Notes: a model not told the origin generated them from the sequence alone. A DNA stretch of 15,622 nt from Oscillospiraceae bacterium (GCA_019417045.1 DXWE01000026.1:1-15622); one strand, 5' to 3'. Shown: positions 1 through 7,665, counted from the first letter of the stretch. Made by a program: numbers and translations.

Positions 1-103
1 GGTCGGGCGAGGGGGAGGGGCTGTCCGGCAGACCGACGGCGAGCAGCGGGATGAGCAGCAGCAGTCCCGCGACCACAAGAGCAAGTCCCACATAGAATTT
101 CAT
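1..103 (-). CDS. N-terminus of an exported or membrane-anchored protein (partial, runs off left edge)
   Basis: Thirty-four codons are visible from an ATG at 103-101, preceded on the minus strand by an AGGGGA-type ribosome site about eight bases upstream. The peptide begins MKFY, then has a strongly hydrophobic stretch (about residues 5-24, rich in Leu, Val and Ala) followed by a Pro/Ser/Asp-rich segment (DSPSPSPD). This is the pattern of a signal peptide or signal anchor followed by an extracellular linker. No cysteine lipobox is seen in the visible part. It is divergent from citrate synthase, with about 85 bases between the two starts. The family cannot be named from so little; a SpoIID-like or other secreted protein would fit equally well. 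That a gene starts here is fairly secure; its function is unknown. Confidence 0.6.
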   Translation of the reverse strand, partial: MKFYVGLALVVAGLLLLIPLLAVGLPDSPSPSPD

Positions 104-122
104 GGCTGCATTCCCCTTTTCC

Positions 123-151
123 TTGACTTTAACCGTGTTTTTCGGTATACT
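123..151 (+). promoter_or_regulatory. Sigma-A promoter of citrate synthase
   Basis: TTGACT (123-128) and TATACT (146-151) are separated by exactly 17 bases, one mismatch each from consensus. The expected start of transcription is near 158, giving a leader of about 30 bases that carries AGGAAAGG (171-178) before the ATG at 189. Confidence 0.8.
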
Positions 152-188
152 TATTCCTTAGTCTTATACCAGGAAAGGACGATCCCCG

Positions 189-1559
189 ATGGAGACACCC
201 TCACAGACACCGCATAAAAACCCTCTCTTTCTATCGTTATGCGAAGAGATCCGGAAGAATAACTATATCGACACGGAAAAATATGCCCGCTACGATGTGA
301 AGCGGGGGCTTCGCAATGCGGACGGCAGCGGTGTGATGGCGGGGCTGACGCGGGTGTGCAATGTGCACGGCTATGTGCTCAGCGAGGGGGAGAAATCCCC
401 GATCGAGGGGGAACTCACCTATCGCGGCGTGGACGTGACGCAGCTAGTGGACGGCTGTGTGCAGGATCACCGGTTCGGGTTCGAGGAGGTTGCGTGGCTG
501 CTGCTGTTCGGCAAGCTGCCGACGGGGGAACAGCTCGATGCCTTCACCCGGCTGCTCTCCGAGCACCGGGAGCTGCCCACCTATTTTGCCGAGGACATGA
601 TCATCAAGGCGCCCTCCCCCAACATCATGAACAAGCTCGCCCGCTCGGTGCTCGCGCTGTATTCCTACGACCACAATCCCGACGACCTGTCGCTCGAAAA
701 CGTGCTGCGGCAGTCGATCGAGCTGATCGCCCGCCTGCCGGTCATCATGACGTATGCCTATCAGGTCAAGCGGCGGCACTATGACCACGAGAGCATGTTC
801 TTCCATCCGCTGCTGCCCGGCCAGACCACGGCCGAGGGGATCCTGCGCGCCATCCGGGCGGACACGCGGTTCACCGATGAGGAGGCCCGCGTGCTGGACG
901 TGTGCCTCATGCTGCACGCGGAGCACGGCGGCGGCAACAACTCCACCTTCGCCACCAGGGTGCTCACCTCGTCCGGCACCGACACCTATTCCGCGATCGC
1001 GGCGGCAATCGGCGCGCTGAAGGGCCCGCGCCACGGCGGGGCGAATATCAAGGTCAACGAGATGCTCGGTTATATCAAGGAGGGTGTCCGGGACTGGGCG
1101 GACGAGGAGGAGGTGCGCGCGTTCCTGGTCAAGCTCGTCAACCGGGAGGCGGGCGACCGCAGCGGGCTGATCTACGGGATGGGCCATGCGGTGTATACCC
1201 TGTCCGACCCGCGCGCACAGATGCTCAAAAAATATGCGGTGGATCTCGCGGAGAAGAAGGGGCTGGGAGAGGAGTTCCGTCTGCTCGAGCTGGTGGAAAA
1301 GCTGACGCCCGGCGTGTTCGCGGCGTGCAAGCACTCGGACAAGGCCATGTGCGCGAACGTCGATTTGTACTCGGGACTCGTATACCGCAGCCTGGGGATC
1401 TCCGAAGAGCTGTTCACCCCGCTGTTCGCGGTCGCCCGGGTGACGGGCTGGTGCGCGCACCGGATCGAAGAGCTCGTATCCGGCGGCCGGATCATCCGCC
1501 CGGCCTATAAGGCCATCATCCCCCGGCAGCCGTACATACCGCTACAAGAGCGCGTCTGA
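189..1559 (+). CDS. gltA: Citrate synthase (citrate/2-methylcitrate synthase family)
   Basis: Condenses acetyl-CoA with oxaloacetate to citrate in the cytoplasm, the entry to the oxidative branch that leads to 2-oxoglutarate and glutamate in anaerobes. The 456-residue product carries the family landmarks in order: LHAEHGGGN (about 242-250), GPRHGGAN with the CoA/oxaloacetate-side catalytic His282, GMGHAVY with His333, DPR at 340-342, NVDLYSG with the catalytic Asp392, FAVARVTGW with Arg417 and a C-terminal RIIRPAY. All three catalytic residues (two His, one Asp) are present. It is longer than the roughly 370-430 residues of many bacterial enzymes, because of an N-terminal stretch of about 60 residues typical of the clostridial subgroup. 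The ATG is supported by AGGAAAGG ten bases upstream and by a near-consensus promoter. A 2-methylcitrate synthase activity cannot be excluded from sequence; no prp genes are nearby. The gene symbol is by homology only. Confidence 0.93.
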   Translation: METPSQTPHKNPLFLSLCEEIRKNNYIDTEKYARYDVKRGLRNADGSGVMAGLTRVCNVHGYVLSEGEKSPIEGELTYRGVDVTQLVDGCVQDHRFGFEEVAWLLLFGKLPTGEQLDAFTRLLSEHRELPTYFAEDMIIKAPSPNIMNKLARSVLALYSYDHNPDDLSLENVLRQSIELIARLPVIMTYAYQVKRRHYDHESMFFHPLLPGQTTAEGILRAIRADTRFTDEEARVLDVCLMLHAEHGGGNNSTFATRVLTSSGTDTYSAIAAAIGALKGPRHGGANIKVNEMLGYIKEGVRDWADEEEVRAFLVKLVNREAGDRSGLIYGMGHAVYTLSDPRAQMLKKYAVDLAEKKGLGEEFRLLELVEKLTPGVFAACKHSDKAMCANVDLYSGLVYRSLGISEELFTPLFAVARVTGWCAHRIEELVSGGRIIRPAYKAIIPRQPYIPLQERV

Positions 1560-1578
1560 CAGAAAGGTGGAATACCCT

Positions 1579-2625
1579 GTGCAAATCCTCAGTAAACGAT
1601 TGGCCGCGCTGTTTGCCGTGCTGCTGACAGCGGGCGTCACGGTGGTGCGGGTGGTGCTGATGCCGCAGTTGCAGGACGGCGACACCGGCGCATTTACGCT
1701 GCATCCCCTGATTGTGGGTCTGATCTTCGGCAGCGTGCTGCTGTTTGCACTGCTGATTTTGCCGTGGAAGGTGCCGCTGTGCCCGGTGCACGGCACGGCT
1801 GCGCCGTTTCTGGCGATGCTCGCGCTGCTGTCGGGCGTGGTGCTGCTGCTTTCCACGGTCAGCGATACCTGGGTGTGGATCCAGAGCGGTGACGCGCCCC
1901 CGCCGAGCAGCGTAATCATCAGCGGAGTAGACCGGGTCTGCCTGATTCTGACGCTCCTTTTCGGCGTATTGGGCGGCATTTTTCTGCTTGCCCTGGGGCT
2001 GCGCTGGTTCACCCACAAGCTACAGGCGTCCCGCCTGTTCCAGTGGGCTGCGCTCACGCCGGTGCTGTGGCTGTGGTTTCGCCTGGCGCGGTATGAGATC
2101 TCCTATTCCAGTGCGGTCAGCGTGTCCGAAAGCTTTTTTGACTTTGTCATGCTGATCTTCATGCTGCTGTTCCTGTTTGCGCTCGCGCGCTATGTAGCCG
2201 GGGTGGGCCGCCCGCCCGTGCGCACCCTGCGGTGGTACTCCCTGTGCACCGGCCTGCTCTGCCTCAGCGGCACACTGACGAGGCTGTGCATGTATTTCAT
2301 GGACGAGGTGGCGGCCTATAATTCCAGCCGGCTGGCGGGCGGGGTGGATTTCTTTATCGGCCTGTTCGCCCTGGGCTTTGGGCTGTACCAGCTGCTGCAC
2401 GATCCTGTGACCGATCCCTCCGACGCGCTGCTTCCCCCGGAGGGCGCGATGCCGGAGGAGGATGTGGGATCGGTGGTGCTGGACGAATTTGCGGAGGAGT
2501 TTATCGAGTCGCCGGTATCGGCGGACAGCGCGGAGGAGAGCCCTGCCGACGGGTCGGGAGAGAGCGCTTCGCAGCAGGGTTTGCCGGACAGCGCCCCGCA
2601 GACGGGCGGCCGGGAGGACGAATAG
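1579..2625 (+). CDS. Polytopic membrane protein with acidic C-terminal tail, family not recognised
   Basis: From the GTG at 1579 (AAAGGTGG at 1563-1570, eight bases upstream) the product has 348 residues. An in-frame GTG at 1567 lies inside the ribosome site and is a worse start. About eight hydrophobic segments are seen, roughly at residues 6-26, 38-58, 70-90, 108-134, 140-158, 170-192, 204-226 and 238-258. A soluble tail of about 85 residues follows, very rich in Glu, Asp, Ser and Pro, consistent with a disordered cytoplasmic end. It begins 19 bases after the citrate synthase stop with no terminator between, so it is probably co-transcribed. No catalytic or transport motif was recognised and no function is claimed. 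Its last 310 bases are overlapped by the convergent minus-strand gene. That it is a real gene is well supported by position, ribosome site and membrane pattern. Confidence 0.8.
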   Translation: MQILSKRLAALFAVLLTAGVTVVRVVLMPQLQDGDTGAFTLHPLIVGLIFGSVLLFALLILPWKVPLCPVHGTAAPFLAMLALLSGVVLLLSTVSDTWVWIQSGDAPPPSSVIISGVDRVCLILTLLFGVLGGIFLLALGLRWFTHKLQASRLFQWAALTPVLWLWFRLARYEISYSSAVSVSESFFDFVMLIFMLLFLFALARYVAGVGRPPVRTLRWYSLCTGLLCLSGTLTRLCMYFMDEVAAYNSSRLAGGVDFFIGLFALGFGLYQLLHDPVTDPSDALLPPEGAMPEEDVGSVVLDEFAEEFIESPVSADSAEESPADGSGESASQQGLPDSAPQTGGREDE

Positions 2626-3263
2626 AGCCCGACGCACACCCCCGAGAGCGGGTTGCGCAGCAGGCTGTCCGCCGTGGGCAGGCCTTTCACCGGTATGCCG
2701 CCGGGGGTCTGGCGGATCGAGAAGGCGGTGGTACCGCCTGAGACCGCGACGCTGCCGCGATGCAGCCGGGCGGTCTCCCGGACCAGCGCGAGCACCGTGC
2801 GGCTGTGTATCGGCTGCGGGCCTGTCACCGAGAGGGTGAGGGCGTGCGGCTGCCGGGTGAGGCGCAGGCCGAGCGGGGCGTTCCCGCGGCGGGCGGCGCG
2901 CAGAAGCAGGGCCAGGGAGAGCTGGAGCAGCCGGGGTTCAAACGCGGTGAGGATCGGCTCTGCCGGCAGGTCCAGCGAGAGCGGGACCCCCTCGAGCGCC
3001 AGCAGTACCGCAGCGGCCTCGGACGCGGCGCGCAGATACGCGGCCGCGTCTGCCCGGAACAGAGGCCGCTGGTGACCTGCGAATTGCAACACGCTGCGCA
3101 TCTCCAGCGTGCGCACGCAGGCGAGCACCTGCCGGGTGCGCTCCCGTTCGGTCTCGCTCTGCTGCCAGAGCGGTTTTTGATGAAAAAAATAGTCGGAGAG
3201 CGCCTGGCGGCATTTGCCCTCCGCATACAGGGCGGCGAGGTCCGGGTGGCGGTTGGCGATCAT
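2316..3263 (-). CDS. Degenerate histidine-kinase-like (HATPase) domain protein
   Basis: The ATG at 3263 has GAGGAA seven bases upstream (3276-3271); an in-frame ATG at 3278 has no ribosome site. The 315-residue frame has a helical N-terminal region (about 1-95), then a segment laid out like a histidine kinase ATPase domain: a dimerisation-like stretch (EMRSVLQFAGHQRP, 54-66), DLPAEPIL (98-105), the N-box helix position RLLQLSLALLLRAARRG (111-127) and HRGSVAVSGGTTAFSI (168-183). The N-box Asn is replaced (LLLRAA where kinases have LLSNA) and no DxGxG or GxG ATP-lid motif is seen, so ATP binding is doubtful. A tail motif, LLRNPLSGVCVGLY (201-214), closes the conserved-looking part. Beyond residue 213 the frame is antisense to the membrane protein gene and is Ser/Pro-rich without recognisable structure. 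A TATACT at 3345-3340 could be a -10, but its -35 is poor. Signalling or regulatory role is inference. Confidence 0.6.
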   Translation of the reverse strand: MIANRHPDLAALYAEGKCRQALSDYFFHQKPLWQQSETERERTRQVLACVRTLEMRSVLQFAGHQRPLFRADAAAYLRAASEAAAVLLALEGVPLSLDLPAEPILTAFEPRLLQLSLALLLRAARRGNAPLGLRLTRQPHALTLSVTGPQPIHSRTVLALVRETARLHRGSVAVSGGTTAFSIRQTPGGIPVKGLPTADSLLRNPLSGVCVGLYSSSRPPVCGALSGKPCCEALSPDPSAGLSSALSADTGDSINSSANSSSTTDPTSSSGIAPSGGSSASEGSVTGSCSSWYSPKPRANRPIKKSTPPASRLEL

Positions 3264-3341
3264 ATCGGAATTCCTCATAAAAAGTGGATTTGGCGCGCTG
3301 CGGCCGTCCGCTGTCGACGGCCGGAGGCGACATTGTGATAG

Positions 3342-4505
<1,164 letters not shown>

Positions 4506-4517
4506 GCCTGCGATACA

Positions 4518-4549
4518 AAGAGGCCGCCGGAGTTTTCCGGCGGCCTCTT
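4518..4549 (+). terminator. Rho-independent terminator after gap
   Basis: A perfect 14-base-pair stem (4518-4531 with 4536-4549, loop GTTT) rich in GC, starting 12 bases after the gap stop codon. The T run after it is short, but the stem is very stable and the next promoter begins 31 bases later. Confidence 0.85.
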
Positions 4550-4580
4550 ACGGATCTTTCAGAAATTTTTCCGTTTTTCC

Positions 4581-4609
4581 TTGACATTTTTTCGCCGCCG
4601 GTGCATACT
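4581..4609 (+). promoter_or_regulatory. Sigma-A promoter of the riboswitch-ribU transcript
   Basis: A perfect TTGACA (4581-4586) and CATACT (4604-4609) with a 17-base spacer. Transcription would start near 4616, which puts the FMN aptamer at the very 5' end of the RNA. Confidence 0.75.
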
Positions 4610-4614
4610 GGAGA

Positions 4615-4736
4615 TATCTTCGGGGCGGGGTGAAAGTCCCCACTGGCGGTGACAGCCCGCGAGCCGTGTCCTTTGTGGACCCGGTTGATTTGGTGAAATC
4701 CCAAAGCCGACAGTACAGTCTGGATGGAAGAAGAAC
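4615..4736 (+). promoter_or_regulatory. FMN riboswitch (RFN element)
   Basis: The conserved RFN signature is present in order: TCTTCGGGGCGGGGTGAAA at the 5' side, CCCCACTGGCGGTGA, AGCCCGCGAGC, GGTTGATTTGGTGAAATCC, GCCGACAGTACAGTCTGGAT and the closing GAAGA. The P1 helix can form between TCTTC (4617-4621) and GAAGA (4730-4734). FMN binding by this class turns off riboflavin synthesis or uptake genes. Here the aptamer is followed by a terminator and then ribU, so FMN is expected to cause early termination. The six-frame reading through this region is not coding. Confidence 0.95.
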
Positions 4737-4754
4737 CGCTTTGCTGCGTCGTCT

Positions 4755-4799
4755 GGCCCCCTGGCGCCTGTTTTTGGGCGCTGCGGGGCCTTTTGTTTT
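4755..4799 (+). terminator. Intrinsic terminator of the FMN riboswitch expression platform
   Basis: GGCCCC (4755-4760) pairs with GGGGCC (4785-4790), and GCGCC (4764-4768) with GGCGC (4777-4781), with a small internal loop of mismatches and wobbles and a U-rich apical loop. TTTTGTTTT follows at 4791-4799. It sits 20 bases after the aptamer and 56 bases before the ribU start, the expected arrangement for transcriptional attenuation by FMN. Confidence 0.85.
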
Positions 4800-4821
4800 G
4801 CCACGGCGACGCGCCCGGCGG

Positions 4822-4846
4822 CTCCCGTCCCCCTTTGGAAAGGGAG
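4822..4846 (+). repeat. Palindrome overlapping the ribU ribosome site
   Basis: CTCCC (4822-4826) can pair with GGGAG (4842-4846), and CCCTT (4831-4835) can alternatively pair with AAGGG (4840-4844). Both would cover the ribosome site AAAGGGAG of ribU. The CCCTTTGGAAAGGGAG core resembles palindromic units I recall as dispersed in Oscillospiraceae genomes, but only one copy is in this window, so the repeat assignment is inference. Confidence 0.4.
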
Positions 4847-4854
4847 TTGGCAGT

Positions 4855-5523
4855 ATGCAAAACAACAAAATGGGACACACGCAAAAACTGGTGATGCTTG
4901 CTCTGTTTTCGGCCGTCGCCTATCTCTTTGTGTTTATGATCCGCATCCCGGTGGCCGGCTTTTTGAGCTATGAGCCGAAGGACGTGATCATCACGATCGG
5001 CGCGTTCCTGTTCGGGCCGGTCGAGGGGCTGGTCATATCGCTGGTATCCTCCCTGCTCGAGATGGTGACCTTCAGCGAGACGGGCTGGATCGGCCTGCTG
5101 ATGAATGTGCTCTCGACCGTGTGCTTTTCCTGCACGGCAGCGGTGATCTATAAGCGGCGGCGCACGCTCGGCGGGGCGGTCGTGGGGTTGGCGCTCGGCG
5201 TGGTGCTGATGGTCGGCGTGATGCTGCTGTGGAATTATCTGATTACCCCGCTGTATCTCGGCGTCACCCGCGAGGAGGTGGCGGGTATGCTGCTGCCGGT
5301 GTTTTTGCCGTTCAACCTGGTCAAGGGCGCGCTCAACGCCGCGCTGACGCTGCTGCTCTATAAACCGGTGGCGACCGGCCTGCGCAAGGCGCGGCTGGCG
5401 CCAGACAGTGGAAAGCAGGCCGACAGTACGCAGCACCGGGTGCATCCGGGGTTGCTGATCGGCGCGGTGATCGTTGTCGCGAGCTGTGTGTTGCTGCTGC
5501 TTGCGGACAATGGGGTGATATAA
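4855..5523 (+). CDS. ribU: Riboflavin ECF transporter substrate-binding subunit RibU
   Basis: Integral membrane S component that binds riboflavin and works with the shared EcfA-EcfA'-EcfT module, which is not encoded in this window. The ATG at 4855 has AAAGGGAG eight bases upstream; the frame stays open back through the riboswitch, but that part is not translated. Of 222 residues, 1-175 form the expected six-helix S-component core: helix 1 at about 11-29, the conserved region YEPKDVIITIGAFLFGP (39-55) leading into helices 2-3, then helices near 78-98, 107-131 and 147-170. A linker of about 25 residues (176-198) and one more hydrophobic segment (199-217) follow, which is longer than usual for RibU. 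The FMN riboswitch and terminator in the leader support the riboflavin assignment independently of the protein. Confidence 0.9.
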   Translation: MQNNKMGHTQKLVMLALFSAVAYLFVFMIRIPVAGFLSYEPKDVIITIGAFLFGPVEGLVISLVSSLLEMVTFSETGWIGLLMNVLSTVCFSCTAAVIYKRRRTLGGAVVGLALGVVLMVGVMLLWNYLITPLYLGVTREEVAGMLLPVFLPFNLVKGALNAALTLLLYKPVATGLRKARLAPDSGKQADSTQHRVHPGLLIGAVIVVASCVLLLLADNGVI

Positions 5524-5527
5524 GGTG

Positions 5528-5556
5528 TTGCAAAACCGGAAAAAAACGGGTACAAT
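5528..5556 (+). promoter_or_regulatory. Sigma-A promoter of prfC
   Basis: TTGCAA (5528-5533) and TACAAT (5551-5556) with a 17-base spacer, beginning only five bases after the ribU stop. It would make prfC expression independent of the FMN riboswitch. No terminator separates ribU from it, so read-through is also possible. Confidence 0.75.
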
Positions 5557-5597
5557 AGACAGGTGTGTGTGAATTTCACTGGATGGAGGAACCAGGA

Positions 5598-7181
5598 GTG
5601 ACAGTGCGCGAAGAGATCAACCGGCGGCGGACGTTCGCCATCATCTCCCATCCCGATGCCGGCAAGACCACCCTGACCGAGAAATTCCTGCTCTATGGCG
5701 GTGCGATTGCAACTGCCGGTATGGTCAAGGGAAAACGGAATATGAAGCACGCGGTATCCGACTGGATGGAGATCGAAAAGCAGCGTGGGATCTCGGTCAC
5801 GTCCTCTGTGATGCAGTTTGAATACGATGGGTACTGTGTGAATATCCTCGACACCCCCGGACACCAGGATTTTTCGGAGGACACGTATCGTACCCTGATG
5901 GCGGCGGACGCCGCGGTCATGGTGATCGACGCGTCCAAGGGCGTGGAACGGCAGACCAAAAAGCTGTTCAAGGTATGCGTGATGCGGCACATCCCGATCT
6001 TTACCTTTATCAACAAGATGGACCGCGAGGCGCGCGACCCGTTCGATCTGTGCGAGGAGATCGAACAGGTGCTCGGGATCGCGACCTATCCGGTCAACTG
6101 GCCGATCGGATCGGGGAAGGAGTTTCGCGGGGTGTACGACCGCACAACCGAGCGGGTCGCGGTTTTTTCCGGTGTGACCGGCAAGGTGGAGGCGGCGGCG
6201 CAGTACGCCTCGCTCCACGACGCGAAGGCCGAGCAGCTGATGTCCCATGAGCAGTATGAGCAGTTGTGCGAGAGCATGGAGCTGTTGGACGGCGCGGGCA
6301 GCGCGTTTGATGAGGAGAAGGTGCTGTGTGGCGAGCTGTCGCCGGTGTTTTTCGGGTCGGCGCTCACCAATTTCGGGGTGGAGCCGTTTTTACGGGATTT
6401 CCTCCGTATGACGCCGCCCCCGCTGCCGCGGCGGTCGGACGAGGGGGAGATCTCCCCGTTTGACCCGCACTTCTCCGCGTTTGTGTTCAAAATCCAGGCC
6501 AATATGAACAAGGCGCACCGGGATCGCATTGCGTTTATGCGAATCTGTTCGGGCAAATTTGAAAAGGGCGCCGAGGTCTACCATGTACAGGGGCAGAAGA
6601 AGATGCGCCTGTCCCAGCCGCAGCAGCTGATGGCGCAGGACCGCGAGGTGGTCGAGGAGGCGTATGCCGGCGACATCATCGGGGTGTTTGATCCGGGGAT
6701 CTTCTCGATCGGCGATACGCTGTGCGACCCGTCGCAGAAATTCCGGTTCGAGGGGATCCCCACCTTTGAGCCGGAGCATTTCCGCCTGGTGCGCCAGGTG
6801 GACACGATGAAGCGCAAACAGTTTGTCAAGGGGATCACCCAGATCGCGCAGGAGGGCGCCATCCAGATTTTCAAGGAGCTGGGCGGCGGGCTCGAAGAGG
6901 TTATCGTCGGGGTGGTGGGCACGCTGCAGTTCGACGTGCTCGAGTACCGGCTGAAAAACGAGTATGGGGTGGAGATCCGAATGGAGGGGCTGCCCTACCA
7001 GTCCGCCCGGTGGATTGAGAACGAGGACCTGGATCCGAAGACGCTGGATCTGACCGCCGACACCAAGCGCGCGGAGGACATGCGCGGCAATAAGTTGCTG
7101 CTCTTCTCCGGCGACTGGAACATCCGCTGGGCGTTGGAACACAACAAGGACCTGCGACTGCTGGATTTCAGCCGCGGGTGA
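5598..7181 (+). CDS. prfC: Peptide chain release factor 3
   Basis: Translational GTPase that recycles class I release factors RF1/RF2 from the ribosome after termination. The GTG at 5598 has GGAGGA seven bases upstream (5585-5590) and gives 527 residues, the family length; the frame is open back to a GTG at 5565, which has no good ribosome site. GTPase motifs are SHPDAGKTT (G1, about 17-25), RGISVTSS (switch I region, near 63-70), DTPGHQDFSEDTYR (G3, from 85) and NKMD (G4, 139-142). The RF3-specific continuation is present, including GSALTNFGVEPFL and, near the end, GALQF-like GTLQFDVLEYRL. EF-G would be about 690 residues and have domain IV, which is absent. It follows ribU but has its own promoter and ends at a strong terminator. 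Confidence 0.95.
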   Translation: MTVREEINRRRTFAIISHPDAGKTTLTEKFLLYGGAIATAGMVKGKRNMKHAVSDWMEIEKQRGISVTSSVMQFEYDGYCVNILDTPGHQDFSEDTYRTLMAADAAVMVIDASKGVERQTKKLFKVCVMRHIPIFTFINKMDREARDPFDLCEEIEQVLGIATYPVNWPIGSGKEFRGVYDRTTERVAVFSGVTGKVEAAAQYASLHDAKAEQLMSHEQYEQLCESMELLDGAGSAFDEEKVLCGELSPVFFGSALTNFGVEPFLRDFLRMTPPPLPRRSDEGEISPFDPHFSAFVFKIQANMNKAHRDRIAFMRICSGKFEKGAEVYHVQGQKKMRLSQPQQLMAQDREVVEEAYAGDIIGVFDPGIFSIGDTLCDPSQKFRFEGIPTFEPEHFRLVRQVDTMKRKQFVKGITQIAQEGAIQIFKELGGGLEEVIVGVVGTLQFDVLEYRLKNEYGVEIRMEGLPYQSARWIENEDLDPKTLDLTADTKRAEDMRGNKLLLFSGDWNIRWALEHNKDLRLLDFSRG

Positions 7182-7189
7182 ACACACAG

Positions 7190-7219
7190 AAACGGGCGGG
7201 CCTGAGGGCCCGCCCGTTT
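7190..7219 (+). terminator. Terminator between prfC and the convergent Cys-rich gene
   Basis: A perfect 13-base-pair stem (7190-7202 with 7207-7219, loop TGAG) starts nine bases after the prfC stop. AAA/TTT ends flank the GC-rich core, so it could act in both directions and also stop the minus-strand gene ending at 7255. Confidence 0.85.
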
Positions 7220-7254
7220 ACTTTCTATATATCTCTACTCAGGGACAGGGGAAT

Positions 7255-7551
7255 TTACCGGCAACGGCAGTTGCTATTGCAGCCACAGCCGCGGCGGTTC
7301 ACGCTCTCCCAGATCTCAGCGGGGATCGCGTCGCACGCATTGGTCACCACCGGGGCGGGGGCAGCACACACCGGGGCCGCGCAGGCGTTGACAGCAGCCG
7401 CACTCTCCCATCCGCAATTGTCGTTGCAACGGCACCCGCAGCGATTGTTCCAGCCGCAATTGCAGCTGTGGCCGCAGCCGTTGCCGTTCCACAGGCCGGT
7501 GCGACGGGCCGTACACCAGACGGCGATGGCGCCCAGAATACCAGTACACAT
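7255..7551 (-). CDS. Small cysteine-rich protein, family not recognised
   Basis: The ATG at 7551 is preceded by GGGGAGGTGAT, a near-perfect ribosome site, with eight bases between GGAGG and the start. The 98-residue product has 16 cysteines: two in an N-terminal hydrophobic segment (2 and 13), a central cluster at 26, 30, 32, 38, 40, 42 and 46 with CxC and CxCxC spacing, isolated ones at 57, 62 and 73, and a C-terminal cluster at 89, 91, 95 and 97. The clusters are rich in Gly, Asn and Arg; the middle (about 50-80) is an Ala/Pro/Val linker. Such composition is seen in spore-coat-like and metal-binding small proteins, but no family is recognised. It is isolated, between two terminators, so it is its own transcription unit. 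A short low-complexity frame can be accidental, but the excellent ribosome site and regular cysteine spacing argue for a gene. Confidence 0.7.
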   Translation of the reverse strand: MCTGILGAIAVWCTARRTGLWNGNGCGHSCNCGWNNRCGCRCNDNCGWESAAAVNACAAPVCAAPAPVVTNACDAIPAEIWESVNRRGCGCNSNCRCR

Positions 7552-7622
7552 CTCTATCACCTCCCCACAGTACAAGCTATGCGAGGGGGGAGGGATTGGT
7601 GACGGGTTTTTGTAAACAAAGA

Positions 7623-7652
7623 GGGCGGCGCCAAGATTTCTTTGCGCCGCCC
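7623..7652 (-). terminator. Terminator after the DHHW-family gene
   Basis: A nine-base-pair GC stem (7623-7631 with 7644-7652), extended by a few A-T pairs around a bulge. On the minus strand it is followed by CTCTTTGTTT. It lies 13 bases after the stop of the DHHW gene. Confidence 0.75.
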
Positions 7653-7665
7653 CGCCTATTTACTT

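Noticed and set aside
444..1460. Minus-strand frame opposite citrate synthase, and a similar one opposite gap (3465-4481)
   Set aside because: Both are mirrors of highly conserved enzymes and have no ribosome site or recognisable domain.
4630..4854. Upstream in-frame extension of ribU
   Set aside because: The sequence is the FMN aptamer and its terminator; the ATG at 4855 has the ribosome site.
7160..7660. Small mobile element or phage trace around the Cys-rich gene, suggested by flanking palindromes
   Set aside because: The two palindromes differ in sequence and each fits as a terminator of its neighbouring gene; no target duplication or transposase is seen.
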